Positions 53,824 to 63,367 of a stretch of DNA of 64,000 bases are shown piece after piece. The position numbers were made by a program, and so were the translations under genes. The DNA is taken from NCBI RefSeq assembly GCF_002902945.1, contig NZ_CP026103.1:1302001-1366000 (forward strand). The letters run 5' to 3'. Under the pieces are notes generated by a model, which did not search any database, was not told the DNA's origin, and saw only the letters and a program-made list of their open reading frames with translations. Source of the DNA: Paraburkholderia caribensis. GTDB taxonomy: Bacteria > Pseudomonadota > Gammaproteobacteria > Burkholderiales > Burkholderiaceae. Positions within the stretch are counted from its first letter, which is position 1. Each line of letters starts with the position of its first letter.

Positions 53824-53959
53824 GATGTTCTCGATCAGGAAAGGTGAAAGCGCTGGTTCGCCATTGAGCGTGCGATCAGCTGCATCTGTCCCAGCGCATG
53901 CAGGGTCGGAGGGATGTGCGGCCGGTTTTCTGAAAACTGGCTGCACACACTGGCGTGTT

Positions 53960-54430
53960 TCAGAAGGGCCTGGTCGGCAGATACTTGCCGTCGAGCGTGA
54001 TAACTGCGCGCTCGCCACCGTCCGGATCCGGGACTTTCTTGACGTCGAGCTTGAAGTTGATCGCGCTGATGATGCCGTCGCCAAACTGTTCGTGGACGAG
54101 CGCCTTCAACGTCGTGCCGTAGATCTGGACCATTTCGTAGAAGCGATAGATCGTTGGATCTGTCGGTACCCCGCCCGGGATGCTGCCGCGCAGCGGAATG
54201 GTCTGAAGAAGACGCGCTTGCTGATCTGATAGATCCAGGCGCCCAGCGACGACTTTGGCCGCATCCGTGGGCAAAGGATGCTGGCCGAGCAGGGCTGCCG
54301 TCATAAACGCGATGCTCAGCCCCGTGCCTTCGGTCAGTTGCTGAAACGTCAGCCCTTTACGCGCCTTTGCATCGATGATCGTGTCGACGAGGGCGAGGCG
54401 GGAGTCCTGGCTGTATTGCGATTGAGTCAT
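53960..54430 (-). CDS. cynS: Second cyanate hydratase
   Basis: A 156-residue cyanase of the same length as the copy at 48438 and very similar to it; the C-terminal 80 residues are almost identical. The catalytic '[13 protein letters not shown]' and '[11 protein letters not shown]' segments are intact, so it is probably active. AAGGAAC precedes the ATG. A copy of the cyn control region stands 70 bases upstream, and a dead cynT lies on the other side, divergent. Confidence 0.95.
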   Translation of the reverse strand: MTQSQYSQDSRLALVDTIIDAKARKGLTFQQLTEGTGLSIAFMTAALLGQHPLPTDAAKVVAGRLDLSDQQARLLQTIPLRGSIPGGVPTDPTIYRFYEMVQIYGTTLKALVHEQFGDGIISAINFKLDVKKVPDPDGGERAVITLDGKYLPTRPF

Positions 54431-54497
54431 GTTCGTTCCTTCGGATCAGGTGAAGTTTGGGTCCCGGCTTCGCGTGCTTGCCGGGAACCGATGAACG

Positions 54498-54569
54498 AAG
54501 AATGAGCCAGTCCAGCTATAGCGTCCAAGACCGATTTGTTCTTGTCACGATTGGTAAAACGAATAGTTC
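54498..54569. promoter_or_regulatory. Copy of the cyn control region upstream of cynS2
   Basis: Aligns with 49673-49743: AAGAATG, CTATAGCGTCCAAGACCG, a TTTG-rich spacer, then CGAATAGTT. No LysR gene adjoins it, so it would depend on the CynR encoded 4.7 kb away. Confidence 0.6.
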
Positions 54570-54733
54570 AGACGCCGCCCCTTTTCTGCCAGCAACGGTG
54601 CTACGCGTTACGGGATATTCCTTCGCAGCACGCGTGGCACCCTTCGAATCAACGCGTACGCGCCCCAGGCAGCGCCTGCACTGATTCACGCAGTGATTTG
54701 CAGTCCGTTTCTACGTTGCCACGAGAGGTCGCC

Positions 54734-54870
54734 ATGAAGGAAATCATTAAAGGGTTTTTGAAATTCAGCGGGACGTTTTTCCCGAGCGAGCGGCCCTGTT
54801 CAGGAAGCTCGCTACGTCACGGTCTCCTACGGCGTTATTCGTGACATGTTCGGATAGCCGTTTCGTTCCC
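54734..54870 (+). pseudogene. Truncated, frameshifted cynT relic
   Basis: The ATG at 54734 (after GAGAGG) begins 'MKEIIKGFLKF', matching CynT '[11 protein letters not shown]'. A single base has been lost at about 54766 (TTCCAG became TTCAG); restoring it gives '[18 protein letters not shown]' and 'ALFVTCSDSRFVP', collinear with the intact CynT through its zinc-binding CSDSR. Similarity stops at 54870, so about 80% of the gene is gone. Its ribosome binding site is still good, but the product would end after 36 residues. Confidence 0.88.
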
Positions 54871-55016
54871 GTCAGACGTTGGAATGTAGTACGCGACCAG
54901 CAACGCGACGAGATTTCCCGGCGAGGTGAGCGAGATCGCGTGGAGTTCTTGCGAGGTTCTCTATACCAGCGAGGTCGATCCCAGCAGACGGAATATCCGT
55001 CTGCGTCCAGTTCTGG
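54871..55016. other. Breakpoint region after the cynT relic
   Basis: No gene is supported. A 9-bp inverted repeat GCAGACGGA / TCCGTCTGC (54984-55004) lies just after the leftward SDR stop and may help terminate it. Confidence 0.4.
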
Positions 55017-55766
55017 TTAGACCTGCGCCAAACCGCCGTCGACAAACACTTCACTGCCGGTCATAAAGCTGCTCTCGTCCGACGCAAGAAATAGCGCCAC
55101 GGCAGCGGTTTCGTCCGGATCAGCTATTCGCCCAAGCGGCGTCTGCACTTTCAATGCGCCGATCAGCGCATCGAGTTGAGCGCCCGAGACAAGGCTCTCC
55201 ATCAAACCCGGCGTTGCCGTCGCACCGGGAGACAGCACATTCACGCGGATTCCGGATTCCTTCAGATCGAGCGCCCAGCTGCGCGCAAAGTTGCGGATTG
55301 CCGCTTTCGTTGCGCTGTAGACGCTGAACGCCGGCGTCCCCTTCGAACCTGTCGTTGAGCCGGTCAGGATGATCGAAGCACCCGCGCTCATCAGCGGCAA
55401 CGCCTTCTGAACTGTGAACAGCGTTCCTTTCACGTTGACGTCGAACGTAAGATCGAATTGCTCTTCTGTGATAGCTCCAAGCGGCGCCAGCGAGCCCAGC
55501 CCCGCGTTCGCGAACAGCACGTCAAGGTGCCCCTTTTCCGCCTGCACAGCAGCAAAAATCCGGTCGAGATCATCGAGCTTTGACACGTCGCCCTGCAGCG
55601 CCCGCACGTTGTGCCCGATGCTCGCTACAGCCTTGTCAAGCTCGCTTTGACGCCGCCCCGTGACAAACACGAACGCCCCCTCCTCGACGAAACGCTTTGC
55701 GCTCGCCAGCCCGATGCCACTGTTTCCTCCCGTTATCAGTACAACCTTTCCGGTCAGCCTGCCCAT
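55017..55766 (-). CDS. Short-chain dehydrogenase/reductase
   Basis: A 249-residue classical SDR; ATG 55766 follows AAGGAG. 'VLITGGNSGIGLASAKRFV' binds the cofactor, 'VLFANAGLGSLAPL' is the NAG motif (Ala for the first Asn) and 'YSATKAAIRNFAR' holds the catalytic Tyr and Lys; the C-terminus 'GSEVFVDGGLAQV' is typical. Substrate unknown. It is divergent from the HxlR regulator with about 90 bases between them, a common pairing for quinone or aldehyde stress responses. Confidence 0.92.
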   Translation of the reverse strand: MGRLTGKVVLITGGNSGIGLASAKRFVEEGAFVFVTGRRQSELDKAVASIGHNVRALQGDVSKLDDLDRIFAAVQAEKGHLDVLFANAGLGSLAPLGAITEEQFDLTFDVNVKGTLFTVQKALPLMSAGASIILTGSTTGSKGTPAFSVYSATKAAIRNFARSWALDLKESGIRVNVLSPGATATPGLMESLVSGAQLDALIGALKVQTPLGRIADPDETAAVALFLASDESSFMTGSEVFVDGGLAQV

Positions 55767-55820
55767 CTGCGTACTCCTTACAAAATATCGATTGCGGCTC
55801 GACATCCTAGACCTTCACTC

Positions 55821-55835
55821 TACTTGTGGCTAGTA
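55821..55835. promoter_or_regulatory. HxlR-type operator
   Basis: TACT-N7-AGTA inverted repeat in the gap between the SDR and HxlR genes. HxlR-family sites are often of this TACT/AGTA type. A related GGTAAGTACC follows within 15 bases. Confidence 0.5.
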
Positions 55836-55856
55836 TGAACCTTTTGGTAAGTACCC

Positions 55857-56222
55857 ATGGAATGTCGAATGAAAAGGGATATGTTCACCTGTGGCCTCGA
55901 CGCGGCGCTGGCCGTAATTGGGGGTAAATGGAAGCCCTTGATAATGTTCCACCTTGCGCACGACACGCGACGTTATGGCGAGCTGAAGCGGGCGATCGGA
56001 GCAGTTAGCCATAAGATGCTCATCCAGCAATTGAAGGAATTAGAGGTCGATGGCCTCGTCCATCGTGTCGACCACAAGGAGATTCCGCCGCGAGTCGACT
56101 ACTCGCTAACAGAATTCGGGCAGACACTGGCAAACGCGTTGGCCCCGTTATGCGAGTGGGGCACTGCACATGCCACGGAGGTTAGCGAGATGATGACGAA
56201 CCGCGAGGCACGCACCAGGTGA
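55857..56222 (+). CDS. HxlR-family transcriptional regulator
   Basis: A 121-residue winged-helix regulator of the HxlR family: 'FTCGLDAALAVIGGKWKPLI' at the start (with the redox-candidate Cys), 'RYGELKRAIGAVSHKML' as the recognition part and 'LVHRVDHKEIPPRVDYSLT' as the wing. HxlR proteins sense aldehydes, quinones or disulfide stress. It probably controls the divergent SDR gene. Confidence 0.92.
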   Translation: MECRMKRDMFTCGLDAALAVIGGKWKPLIMFHLAHDTRRYGELKRAIGAVSHKMLIQQLKELEVDGLVHRVDHKEIPPRVDYSLTEFGQTLANALAPLCEWGTAHATEVSEMMTNREARTR

Positions 56223-56433
56223 AATTCCGCGCAACGCTGGCGCGCCGCCGGAGCATCGGTTGCGCCGACGGATACGTTTGTTTGCGATGAGTTGCTACAA
56301 AATTTAATATTCTGAAAGCCGTCGGAGATCTAATGTATGAAGAAAGCGCGGGGACATAGTTTGCGCAAGCGGATCATCGCGAGAAGCAAATTGTTCTCAC
56401 CATTTGTATTTTCGCCATCTTTCCGCACTTCAT

Positions 56434-58086
56434 ATGCTCACGATTGACGATATACGAACGGTTCCCTTGTTCGCTGGTCTGCCCGACAGTGAACTTGACC
56501 GCTTGGCAAAGTCCGCCGGCGACGTACATTTGCAAGCCGGAGATTTTGCCGTACATGAGGGCGGAGAGCCTGCTCTTTACGCCGTGCTGGAAGGAAAAAT
56601 AGAAGCCTTCAAGGTTTTTGACAGCGTTGAGCGCACGCTTGGTTGGAGAACGCCTGGAAGTGTGTTCGGTGAACTTCCGCTTGTGTTGAGCTCGCCATTC
56701 GTTATTTCTTACCGAGCTGCTTCGCCCTCCCGGGTCATGCGTGTCGACACACAGCACTATTATTCAATTGCGGCCTCGTGCCGGGAAATCGCAGTCAAAG
56801 TGGGCCTCCTCGCCCGAGAGCGCGTCGGGGGTCTGCAGGAAATCGCTGACGAGCCGCCTTCGCCTCGGGCGACGATGATCGGCGATCGCCTGGATCCGAC
56901 CTGCAGGGCGTTGCAACAGTTCTTGCAACGCAATCAGGTAAGCTTCGAGGTGAAAGCGCCCGATGATTTCGAGAAGCAATCTTCCGAATCCGGGGAACGT
57001 TTTCAAGCAGCAGATTTTCCCGTTTTGAAACTGCATGACGGGGCTGTTCTCAGGCGCCCGTCAACTCGGCAGCTCGCTACAGCGCTTGGCTTGAGAACCC
57101 AGCCGAGCCTTCGGGACTATGACACTGTAATTATCGGAGGAGGTCCGGCTGGCCTTGCGGCAGCCGTCTATGGCGCATCTGAAGGTCTGCGTACGCTAGT
57201 CCTCGAGCGCGAGGCACTCGGTGGTCAGGCGGGTACATCGTCGCGCATCGAAAATTACCTCGGTTTTCCGAACGGCGTATCAGGCGAAGAGCTTGCAAGC
57301 CGCGCGTTGCAGCAGGCAAAGAGACTCGGTGCGGAGATCGTGGTTGCGCGATCGGTCAGGAAAGTCGAGATTGGCGCTCACTGCCTACATCTCGATGGGG
57401 ACGACATCATTCAGGCGCGAACAATCATCCTCGCGACAGGCGTCAGCTGGCGGAGGCTCGACATCGAGGGCTGTGACCGATTTGCTGGTAAGGGAATCCA
57501 TTATGGCGCTTCGCGCGGCGATTCCAGTGGTACGCATGGTCTTGACATATTCCTTATCGGCGGTGGCAATTCGGCTGGTCAAGCCGCGTTGAATTTCGCC
57601 AATCATGCACGGCACGTAACGCTTGTTGTGCGTGGGGACTCGCTCGAGAAAAATATGTCCCGCTATCTCATCGAGCAGATCAAGGCAAAATCCAACGTCT
57701 CCGTCCAACTCAATTCGGAAGTGAGCGCGGTACGGGGAGAATCCCGTCTTTCCGAGATCTGCTTGCGGGATCGGTCACAGGGAGAGGTGAGCTGGAGAGC
57801 CTGCGGAGGGCTTTTCGTTTTTATCGGTGCAGACGCGGAGACCGGATGGCTACCGATGGAGATCGCGCGCGATCAACGAGGGTTCGTGCTCACCGGCGAC
57901 GATGTCGTTAAGGCCGGGCACTGGTCCGAAACGCGCGACCCTTACCTGCTCGAAACGAGTATTCCCGGCGTATTCGCATGCGGAGATGTACGACTGAGTC
58001 CGGTCAAACGCGTCGCCTCCGCCGTTGGAGAAGGCAGCATGGCGATCGCATTCGTTCACAAATACCTGGAGAGTCGTCGAGGGTGA
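56434..58086 (+). CDS. Second cNMP-binding / thioredoxin-like / FAD oxidoreductase fusion
   Basis: A 550-residue paralogue of the protein at 528-2273, starting at ATG 56434. cNMP-binding roll at residues ~10-125 with the phosphate-cassette-like 'VFGELPLVL'; thioredoxin-like part ~150-215 ('DLTCRALQQFLQRNQ'-like helix, one Cys); flavoprotein from ~230 with GGGPAG (235-240) and 'LIGGGNSAGQA'. At the TrxB redox position it reads 'IHYGASRGDSSG', so CxxC is absent, as in the first copy. The C-terminal 'GVFACGDVRLSPVKRVASA' is the family end motif. Its GC content is visibly lower than that of neighbouring genes, suggesting separate acquisition. Confidence 0.87.
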   Translation: MLTIDDIRTVPLFAGLPDSELDRLAKSAGDVHLQAGDFAVHEGGEPALYAVLEGKIEAFKVFDSVERTLGWRTPGSVFGELPLVLSSPFVISYRAASPSRVMRVDTQHYYSIAASCREIAVKVGLLARERVGGLQEIADEPPSPRATMIGDRLDPTCRALQQFLQRNQVSFEVKAPDDFEKQSSESGERFQAADFPVLKLHDGAVLRRPSTRQLATALGLRTQPSLRDYDTVIIGGGPAGLAAAVYGASEGLRTLVLEREALGGQAGTSSRIENYLGFPNGVSGEELASRALQQAKRLGAEIVVARSVRKVEIGAHCLHLDGDDIIQARTIILATGVSWRRLDIEGCDRFAGKGIHYGASRGDSSGTHGLDIFLIGGGNSAGQAALNFANHARHVTLVVRGDSLEKNMSRYLIEQIKAKSNVSVQLNSEVSAVRGESRLSEICLRDRSQGEVSWRACGGLFVFIGADAETGWLPMEIARDQRGFVLTGDDVVKAGHWSETRDPYLLETSIPGVFACGDVRLSPVKRVASAVGEGSMAIAFVHKYLESRRG

Positions 58087-58129
58087 ATCTTTAGCAGGAA
58101 CGCAAAGAGGTTGATCAGGACAACGACAA

Positions 58130-59719
58130 TCAACCGCGCTGCGCCAACGCGATCTTCCCGTCAACGAGACGATTGATTCGCCATGGGTTGCCCGTTTTCA
58201 ACGACTCGGGCAACAACGCCTCCGGCATGTCCTGATAGCTCACCGGCCGCAGAAACCGGCGGATCGCGAGGCTGCCGACCGAAGTCGAACGACCGTCGGC
58301 GGTGGACGGATAAGGACCGCCGTGCACCATCGCATGCGCGACTTCGACGCCCGTACCAAAGCCATTGACGAGCACGCGGCCCACGCGTCGCTCCAGTGAC
58401 GGAAGGAACGAACGCGCCAGTGCGTAATCGGCTTCATCGATCTGCAACGCCGCCGTCAGCTGTCCTTCCAGCGACTCGATCAATTCACGCATCGTCTCCA
58501 GATCCGGGCAACGCACGATCAATGACGCCGCGCCGAAAATCTCTTCCTGTAATTCCGTTTGCTCACGAAACGCGGCGGCGCTTGTCACGAAGAGCGCGCC
58601 TTGTCCCTTGTTCGCGCCCGTCGCGGGCTGCGCGCGCGCCACCGTCTGCACCTGCGGATGGTCGGCGAATTTCGACACCGCCGTTTCAAACGCGCGATGA
58701 ATGCCGGGCGTGAGCATCGTTGCGGCCGGCGCCCGATTCAGCGCCTCCGAAGCCGCGGCCACGAAGCGATCGAGTGCGGGACCTTCCACCGCGAGAATCA
58801 AACCCGGGTTCGTGCAGAACTGCCCGGCACCGAGCGTCAACGATTGCACGAAGGCCTGAGCGATCGCTTCACCGCGCTGCTCGAGCGCATGTGGAAACAG
58901 CAACACGGGATTGATGCTGCTCATTTCCGCATAGACGGGCACCGGCTCGGGACGCGCGGCGGCGACTGCCATCAACTCCGTCCCCGCATGGCGCGAGCCG
59001 GTGAATCCGACCGCCTTGATGCGGGGATCGCGAACCAGCCCCTGGCCGATTTCACGGCCGCTTCCGAACAGCAGCGAGAAGGTCCCCTCGGGCATTCCGC
59101 AGTCCTTCACCGCCTTCTGCACAGCCATGCCGACCAGTTCCGACGTGCCGGGATGCGCGGCATGGGCCTTGACGATCACCGGGCACCCAGCGGCCAACGC
59201 GGAAGCAGTGTCGCCCCCTGCTACCGAGAACGCCAGCGGAAAATTGCTGGCGCCGAACACCGCGACGGGGCCGAGCCCGATGTGCCGCAAACGCAGATCG
59301 ACGCGCGGCAACGGTTTGCGCTCGGGCTGAGCCGGATCGATGCGCGCTTCGAGAAAGTCGCCTGCTCGCACCACACCCGCGAACATCCGCAACTGGCCCA
59401 CCGTTCGCGCGCGTTCACCTTCGATTCGCGCGCGCGGCAAGCCCGACTCCGCGACGCAGCGTTCGATCAACGCATCGCCTGCTGCGAGAATGTTGGCCGC
59501 GATCGTCTCCAGAAAATTGGCGCGGGCTTCGAGCGTGGTTTCGCGGAAGAGATCGAAAGCGGTCCATGCCAATGCACATGCTGCATCGACGTCTTCGAGC
59601 GTCGCGCCACCGAAGCCCGGCTCCAGACGTTCGCCGCTCGCCGCATCGATGGCATACGACACGCCGTTCGTTCCGCGTCGCACGCTCTGGCCAATCAACA
59701 GGTTCCCTGCGATGTTCAT
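58130..59719 (-). CDS. Alpha-ketoglutarate-semialdehyde (2,5-dioxovalerate) dehydrogenase
   Basis: A 529-residue aldehyde dehydrogenase; ATG 59719 follows AAGGAA. The catalytic Cys lies in '[14 protein letters not shown]', the Glu in '[13 protein letters not shown]', and '[20 protein letters not shown]' is typical of the NADP-type KGSADH group. It makes 2-oxoglutarate, the last step of oxidative pentose, uronate/aldarate and hydroxyproline breakdown. It is the final gene of a leftward catabolic cluster with an SDR, an FMN hydroxyacid oxidase and a transporter. Confidence 0.9.
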   Translation of the reverse strand: MNIAGNLLIGQSVRRGTNGVSYAIDAASGERLEPGFGGATLEDVDAACALAWTAFDLFRETTLEARANFLETIAANILAAGDALIERCVAESGLPRARIEGERARTVGQLRMFAGVVRAGDFLEARIDPAQPERKPLPRVDLRLRHIGLGPVAVFGASNFPLAFSVAGGDTASALAAGCPVIVKAHAAHPGTSELVGMAVQKAVKDCGMPEGTFSLLFGSGREIGQGLVRDPRIKAVGFTGSRHAGTELMAVAAARPEPVPVYAEMSSINPVLLFPHALEQRGEAIAQAFVQSLTLGAGQFCTNPGLILAVEGPALDRFVAAASEALNRAPAATMLTPGIHRAFETAVSKFADHPQVQTVARAQPATGANKGQGALFVTSAAAFREQTELQEEIFGAASLIVRCPDLETMRELIESLEGQLTAALQIDEADYALARSFLPSLERRVGRVLVNGFGTGVEVAHAMVHGGPYPSTADGRSTSVGSLAIRRFLRPVSYQDMPEALLPESLKTGNPWRINRLVDGKIALAQRG

Positions 59720-59904
59720 TTCTATTTCCTTGATGGGATAAATCGACGCCCTGTCCCGGGCGCCTTTATTCACTCGATTGCGCTCGCATCGCTGCAATGA
59801 CGAGCTCGCAACACCTGCACGAATGCGTTCAAACTGGCTGGCAAGCGTCGACGCTATCTTCGGATCTTCGAAGCGGAAGGCTTGCCCATCGTTCGACGAG
59901 CGCG

Positions 59905-60693
59905 TCAGAAGGTGCCCGGATAAGCGCCGCCATCCAGCAGCACATTCTGACCCGTCAGATATCCGGCCTGCGCGCTGCACAAGAAGGCGCAGAACGCGCC
60001 GAACTCCTCAGGGGTTCCGAAGCGTCCAGCAGGAACGATCTGGCGCTTCGCTTCGAGCGCCGTGTCGTAGCTCTGACCATGCGCATCGGCCGCTGCTCGC
60101 GTGGACTGACGCAAACGGTCGGTTTCGAACAACCCCGGCAGCAGATTGTTGATGGTCACATTGGCCTGCGCAATACGCTTTTGCCGGGCCAGTCCAGCGA
60201 TGAAACCCGTCAGCCCCGAGCGCGCACCGTTCGATAGTCCCAGCACGTCGATGGGCGCCTTCACCGCGCCCGAAGTGATATTGACGATGCGGCCAAAGCC
60301 GCGCCCGGCCATTCCGTCCACGGTTGCCTTGATCAACTCGATCGGTGTCAGCATGTTCGCATCGACTGCGGCGATCCAGTCCTCTCGCGACCAGTTGCGA
60401 AAATCGCCCGGCGGCGGACCGCCCGCGTTGTTCACGAGAATGTCGATGTGAGGCGCCGCCGCCAGTGCGGCCGCGCGCCCTTCGCTCGTCGTGATGTCAC
60501 CGGGCACGGTCTTGACCGTGACCGCGGGATTGAGCGTGCGCAGCGCCTGTGCGGTCGCCTCGAGCGCGTCACTGCCGCGTGCCGTGATGACGACGTTTAC
60601 TCCCTCCGCGACGAGCGCTTGCGCGCAACCCTTTCCCAGGCCCTTGCTTGCCGCGCACACCAGCGCCCACCGGCCTTCGATGTTCAGATTCAT
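59905..60693 (-). CDS. Short-chain dehydrogenase/reductase of a catabolic cluster
   Basis: A 262-residue SDR; ATG 60693 after GGAG. The glycine motif is '[20 protein letters not shown]' (Ala-Ala-Ser for the usual Gly-Gly), '[14 protein letters not shown]' is the NNAG motif. In place of the usual YxxxK the region reads '[14 protein letters not shown]', where the Tyr position is Ser-Asn and the Lys is replaced by Arg, so the catalytic tetrad is altered. The same 'SNGARSGL' variant is known in a subgroup of 3-oxoacyl reductase-like SDRs. It lies 17 bases downstream of the hydroxyacid oxidase gene. Confidence 0.88.
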   Translation of the reverse strand: MNLNIEGRWALVCAASKGLGKGCAQALVAEGVNVVITARGSDALEATAQALRTLNPAVTVKTVPGDITTSEGRAAALAAAPHIDILVNNAGGPPPGDFRNWSREDWIAAVDANMLTPIELIKATVDGMAGRGFGRIVNITSGAVKAPIDVLGLSNGARSGLTGFIAGLARQKRIAQANVTINNLLPGLFETDRLRQSTRAAADAHGQSYDTALEAKRQIVPAGRFGTPEEFGAFCAFLCSAQAGYLTGQNVLLDGGAYPGTF

Positions 60694-60710
60694 CCCGCTT
60701 GCTCCTTGAC

Positions 60711-61913
60711 TTAAACGATTGCCGTCTCAGCGCGATCCCGCGACTCGCGCACGCTGCCGCGCGACAGCAGATCATGACGACGCTGAAAAAGATTGTGCCG
60801 GCCGATTTCTCCGATCGTTCGGACGCCCGACAAGGCCATGCTGACGTCGAGTTCGCTTTGCAGTATCTGCAGCATTCGCATGACGCCGGCCTCGCCCATT
60901 GCGCCGAGTGCGTACATGAACGCACGTCCGACCATGGTGCCTTTCGCGCCCAGCGCGAGCGCCTTCATTACGTCCTGCCCGCTGCGAATACCGCCGTCCA
61001 CCCAGATTTCGACCTTGTCGCCGACAGCCTCGACGATGGCCGGCAACGCTTCGATGCTGGACGGCGCGCCATCCAGTTGCCGCCCGCCGTGATTGCTCAC
61101 GACGATGGCATCGGCGCCGATCGATGCGGCCATGCGCGCGTCCTCGACGCTCAGGATGCCCTTCAGCACGAGCTTGCGATCCCAGCCGCGCCGGATGGCG
61201 ACGAGATCGTCCCAACTGAGCGTCGGGTCGAATTGTTGCGCCACCCACTTGCTGATCGCGATGACGTCGCCGCCGCCCTTGATGTAGCCGGCCAGATTGC
61301 CGAACGTTTTGGCGCCGCCCAGCGCACGCATCATCCAGCCTGGCTTCGACGCGAAATCGAGCAGATTGGAAGCCGTGAGACGCGGCGGAACGGTCATGCC
61401 GTTCTTCAGGTCCTTGTGCCGCTGGCCGTTGATCTGCAGGTCCAGCGTGACGACGAGCGCCGAACAGCCGGCCAGCTTCGCGCGCTCGATCAGCGACGCA
61501 TTGAAGCCGCGGTCGCGCATCACGTAGAGCTGAAACCAGAACGGTGCAGCCGTATGACGCGCGACATCTTCGATCGAGCAGATGCTGACCGTCGAAAGGG
61601 TGAACGGCACGCCGAAGCGCTGTGCAGCCAGCGCGCCGAGCATCTCGCCATTTGCCCATTGCATGCCGGCGAGGCCGGTTGGCGCGATGGCAACGGGCAT
61701 GGTCACCGGCTGACCGATCATCGTGCTGGCCGTGCTCCGACCTTCGACGTTCACGGCCACTCGCTGCTGCAGCTTCAGGTCGTCGAATGCGCGGCTGTTC
61801 TCGCGGTACGTCGATTCCGAATAGGAGCCGCTATCGACATAATCGTAAAACGCCTTCGGCACGCGCTTCTTCGCCATCAGACGCAAATCCTCAACACACG
61901 TAATGACTGACAT
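60711..61913 (-). CDS. FMN-dependent alpha-hydroxy acid dehydrogenase (LldD-like)
   Basis: A 400-residue TIM-barrel flavoenzyme. 'KRVPKAFYDYVDSGSYSE' at the N-terminus, 'PVAIAPTGLAGMQWANGE' and the active-site 'VVSNHGGRQLDG' (catalytic His, Arg) are the hallmarks; 'EIWVDGGIRSGQDVMKALAL' binds FMN phosphate. Members oxidise L-lactate, glycolate, mandelate or related 2-hydroxy acids to 2-oxo acids, passing electrons to quinone or oxygen. It is 69 bases after the MFS gene, so it is part of the same cluster. Confidence 0.92.
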   Translation of the reverse strand: MSVITCVEDLRLMAKKRVPKAFYDYVDSGSYSESTYRENSRAFDDLKLQQRVAVNVEGRSTASTMIGQPVTMPVAIAPTGLAGMQWANGEMLGALAAQRFGVPFTLSTVSICSIEDVARHTAAPFWFQLYVMRDRGFNASLIERAKLAGCSALVVTLDLQINGQRHKDLKNGMTVPPRLTASNLLDFASKPGWMMRALGGAKTFGNLAGYIKGGGDVIAISKWVAQQFDPTLSWDDLVAIRRGWDRKLVLKGILSVEDARMAASIGADAIVVSNHGGRQLDGAPSSIEALPAIVEAVGDKVEIWVDGGIRSGQDVMKALALGAKGTMVGRAFMYALGAMGEAGVMRMLQILQSELDVSMALSGVRTIGEIGRHNLFQRRHDLLSRGSVRESRDRAETAIV

Positions 61914-61982
61914 TCGATCCCTGCACCTTGACTGTCTATCGGTTTGAAACTGCCGTGAGGTGGCTGCCGCGCTTGCTGCCGT

Positions 61983-63299
61983 TCAATCGGCCGCCCGCAC
62001 GGTTGCGAGCGCGCCACGCTCTTCGTGCTCTTGCGTGACGCTCACGGGCCTGCGCACCATGACCATGTAAGCAACGGCGGAAAGCAGCGCGACGGCCGCG
62101 CTCACGATCAGCGCGTTCACGAACGAATGCGTGCGGTCTACCACCAGGCCGGTGACGATCGGCGCAGCCGATCCCGCCAGGAAACCGCCGAAATTCTGGA
62201 TGCCGCCAAGCGACGCTACGGCGTGACGGGGCGCGGCGACACTCACGAGCGACCATGCGCCGCCGGAAGCCATGTTGAGAAAGAACATCGCCACCGAGAT
62301 GTACGCGATCGCCATCCAGGCCGAAGGCGTCAACGCAGCGGGGACGGTGGCCGCCGCAGCGCCCACCAGCCCCACGCAGATCGGCCACTTGCGGCTCGTG
62401 ATCGGCGCCATGCCCTTGCTGTAGAGCCAGTCGGCGATATAGCCGCTTCCCACCATGCCGAGCGTGCCGACGAAGTACGGGATCGCCACGACCCAGCCCG
62501 CGCGCGCGATACTCATGCCGCGTTCGTGCTCCAGATACGCAGGCAGCCAGGTCAGATACAGCCATACCATGTAGATGACGCCCATGAAGCCGAACAGCAT
62601 GCCCCACGTCGTACGTTGCGCGAAAAGATTGCGCCACTGCGCGCTGTTCAACGGTGCTGCGTTGGGTTCTTCCTGCGCGCCTTCGGCGAGATGGGCCTGC
62701 TCGTCGGGGCTCAGCTCCACTTCGCCTCGGTTGCGATACACCGCGTACCAGCCGAGCGCAACCAGGATGCCGAACACACCCGTGACGATGAACATCTCGC
62801 GCCAGCTGAGGGTCAGCATCAGCGCAGTGAGGATCGGCGGCGCAATCGCGGGGCCGATGGTCGACGAGGCCACGAAAATCCCCGTTGGCGCGCCACGATC
62901 ACGCAGCGCGAACCATTCGCCGATCACCTTCGCGCCGGCGGGAAACTGCGGCGCTTCGCCGATGCCAAGACACACCCGCGCGAGGAAAAACTGCTGGACG
63001 CCATGCACGAAGCCCGTGCACAGCTGCGCGACCGACCAGAGCAACATGCCCGCGCCGAGCATCAGCCGCGCGCCCAGACGATCCAGCAGGACGCCGACCG
63101 GCAACTGCGCGAACGCATACGACATCGAAAACGCGGAAAGCAACAGGCCCATTTGCGACGCGCTAAGTCCCATTTCGCCGCTAATGGTGCTGTTAGCGAC
63201 CGATAGCGCGCTGCGGTCGAGATAGTTGATGCAACCCGCCAGCGTCAAAAAGAAAACGGAAATGCGCTGGATACGACGCAGCTTTTTGCTCGCCTGCAT
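61983..63299 (-). CDS. MFS transporter, anion:cation symporter type
   Basis: A 438-residue 12-helix MFS protein; ATG 63299 after GGAGACAC. 'GCINYLDRSALSVANSTIS' and 'VCLGIGEAPQFPAGAKVIGE' are ACS-family motifs shared with galactonate, glucarate and phthalate transporters. It likely imports the acid degraded by the neighbouring enzymes. Confidence 0.9.
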   Translation of the reverse strand: MQASKKLRRIQRISVFFLTLAGCINYLDRSALSVANSTISGEMGLSASQMGLLLSAFSMSYAFAQLPVGVLLDRLGARLMLGAGMLLWSVAQLCTGFVHGVQQFFLARVCLGIGEAPQFPAGAKVIGEWFALRDRGAPTGIFVASSTIGPAIAPPILTALMLTLSWREMFIVTGVFGILVALGWYAVYRNRGEVELSPDEQAHLAEGAQEEPNAAPLNSAQWRNLFAQRTTWGMLFGFMGVIYMVWLYLTWLPAYLEHERGMSIARAGWVVAIPYFVGTLGMVGSGYIADWLYSKGMAPITSRKWPICVGLVGAAAATVPAALTPSAWMAIAYISVAMFFLNMASGGAWSLVSVAAPRHAVASLGGIQNFGGFLAGSAAPIVTGLVVDRTHSFVNALIVSAAVALLSAVAYMVMVRRPVSVTQEHEERGALATVRAAD

Positions 63300-63367
63300 G
63301 TTGAGTGTCTCCGGTTGATGTGTTGGAGTGCCGTCTGCGCGGCACTGTGTCAGTCAAATACGATGCA

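Noticed and set aside
54872..55054. Leftward frame after the cynT relic with a hydrophobic stretch
   Set aside because: It overlaps the SDR 3' end, has no start signal and no recognised similarity; probably chance.
56343..56440. A 36-codon leader-like frame before the second oxidoreductase fusion
   Set aside because: A weak GGAG precedes it, but the peptide has no leader features and the overlap with the main start is not informative.
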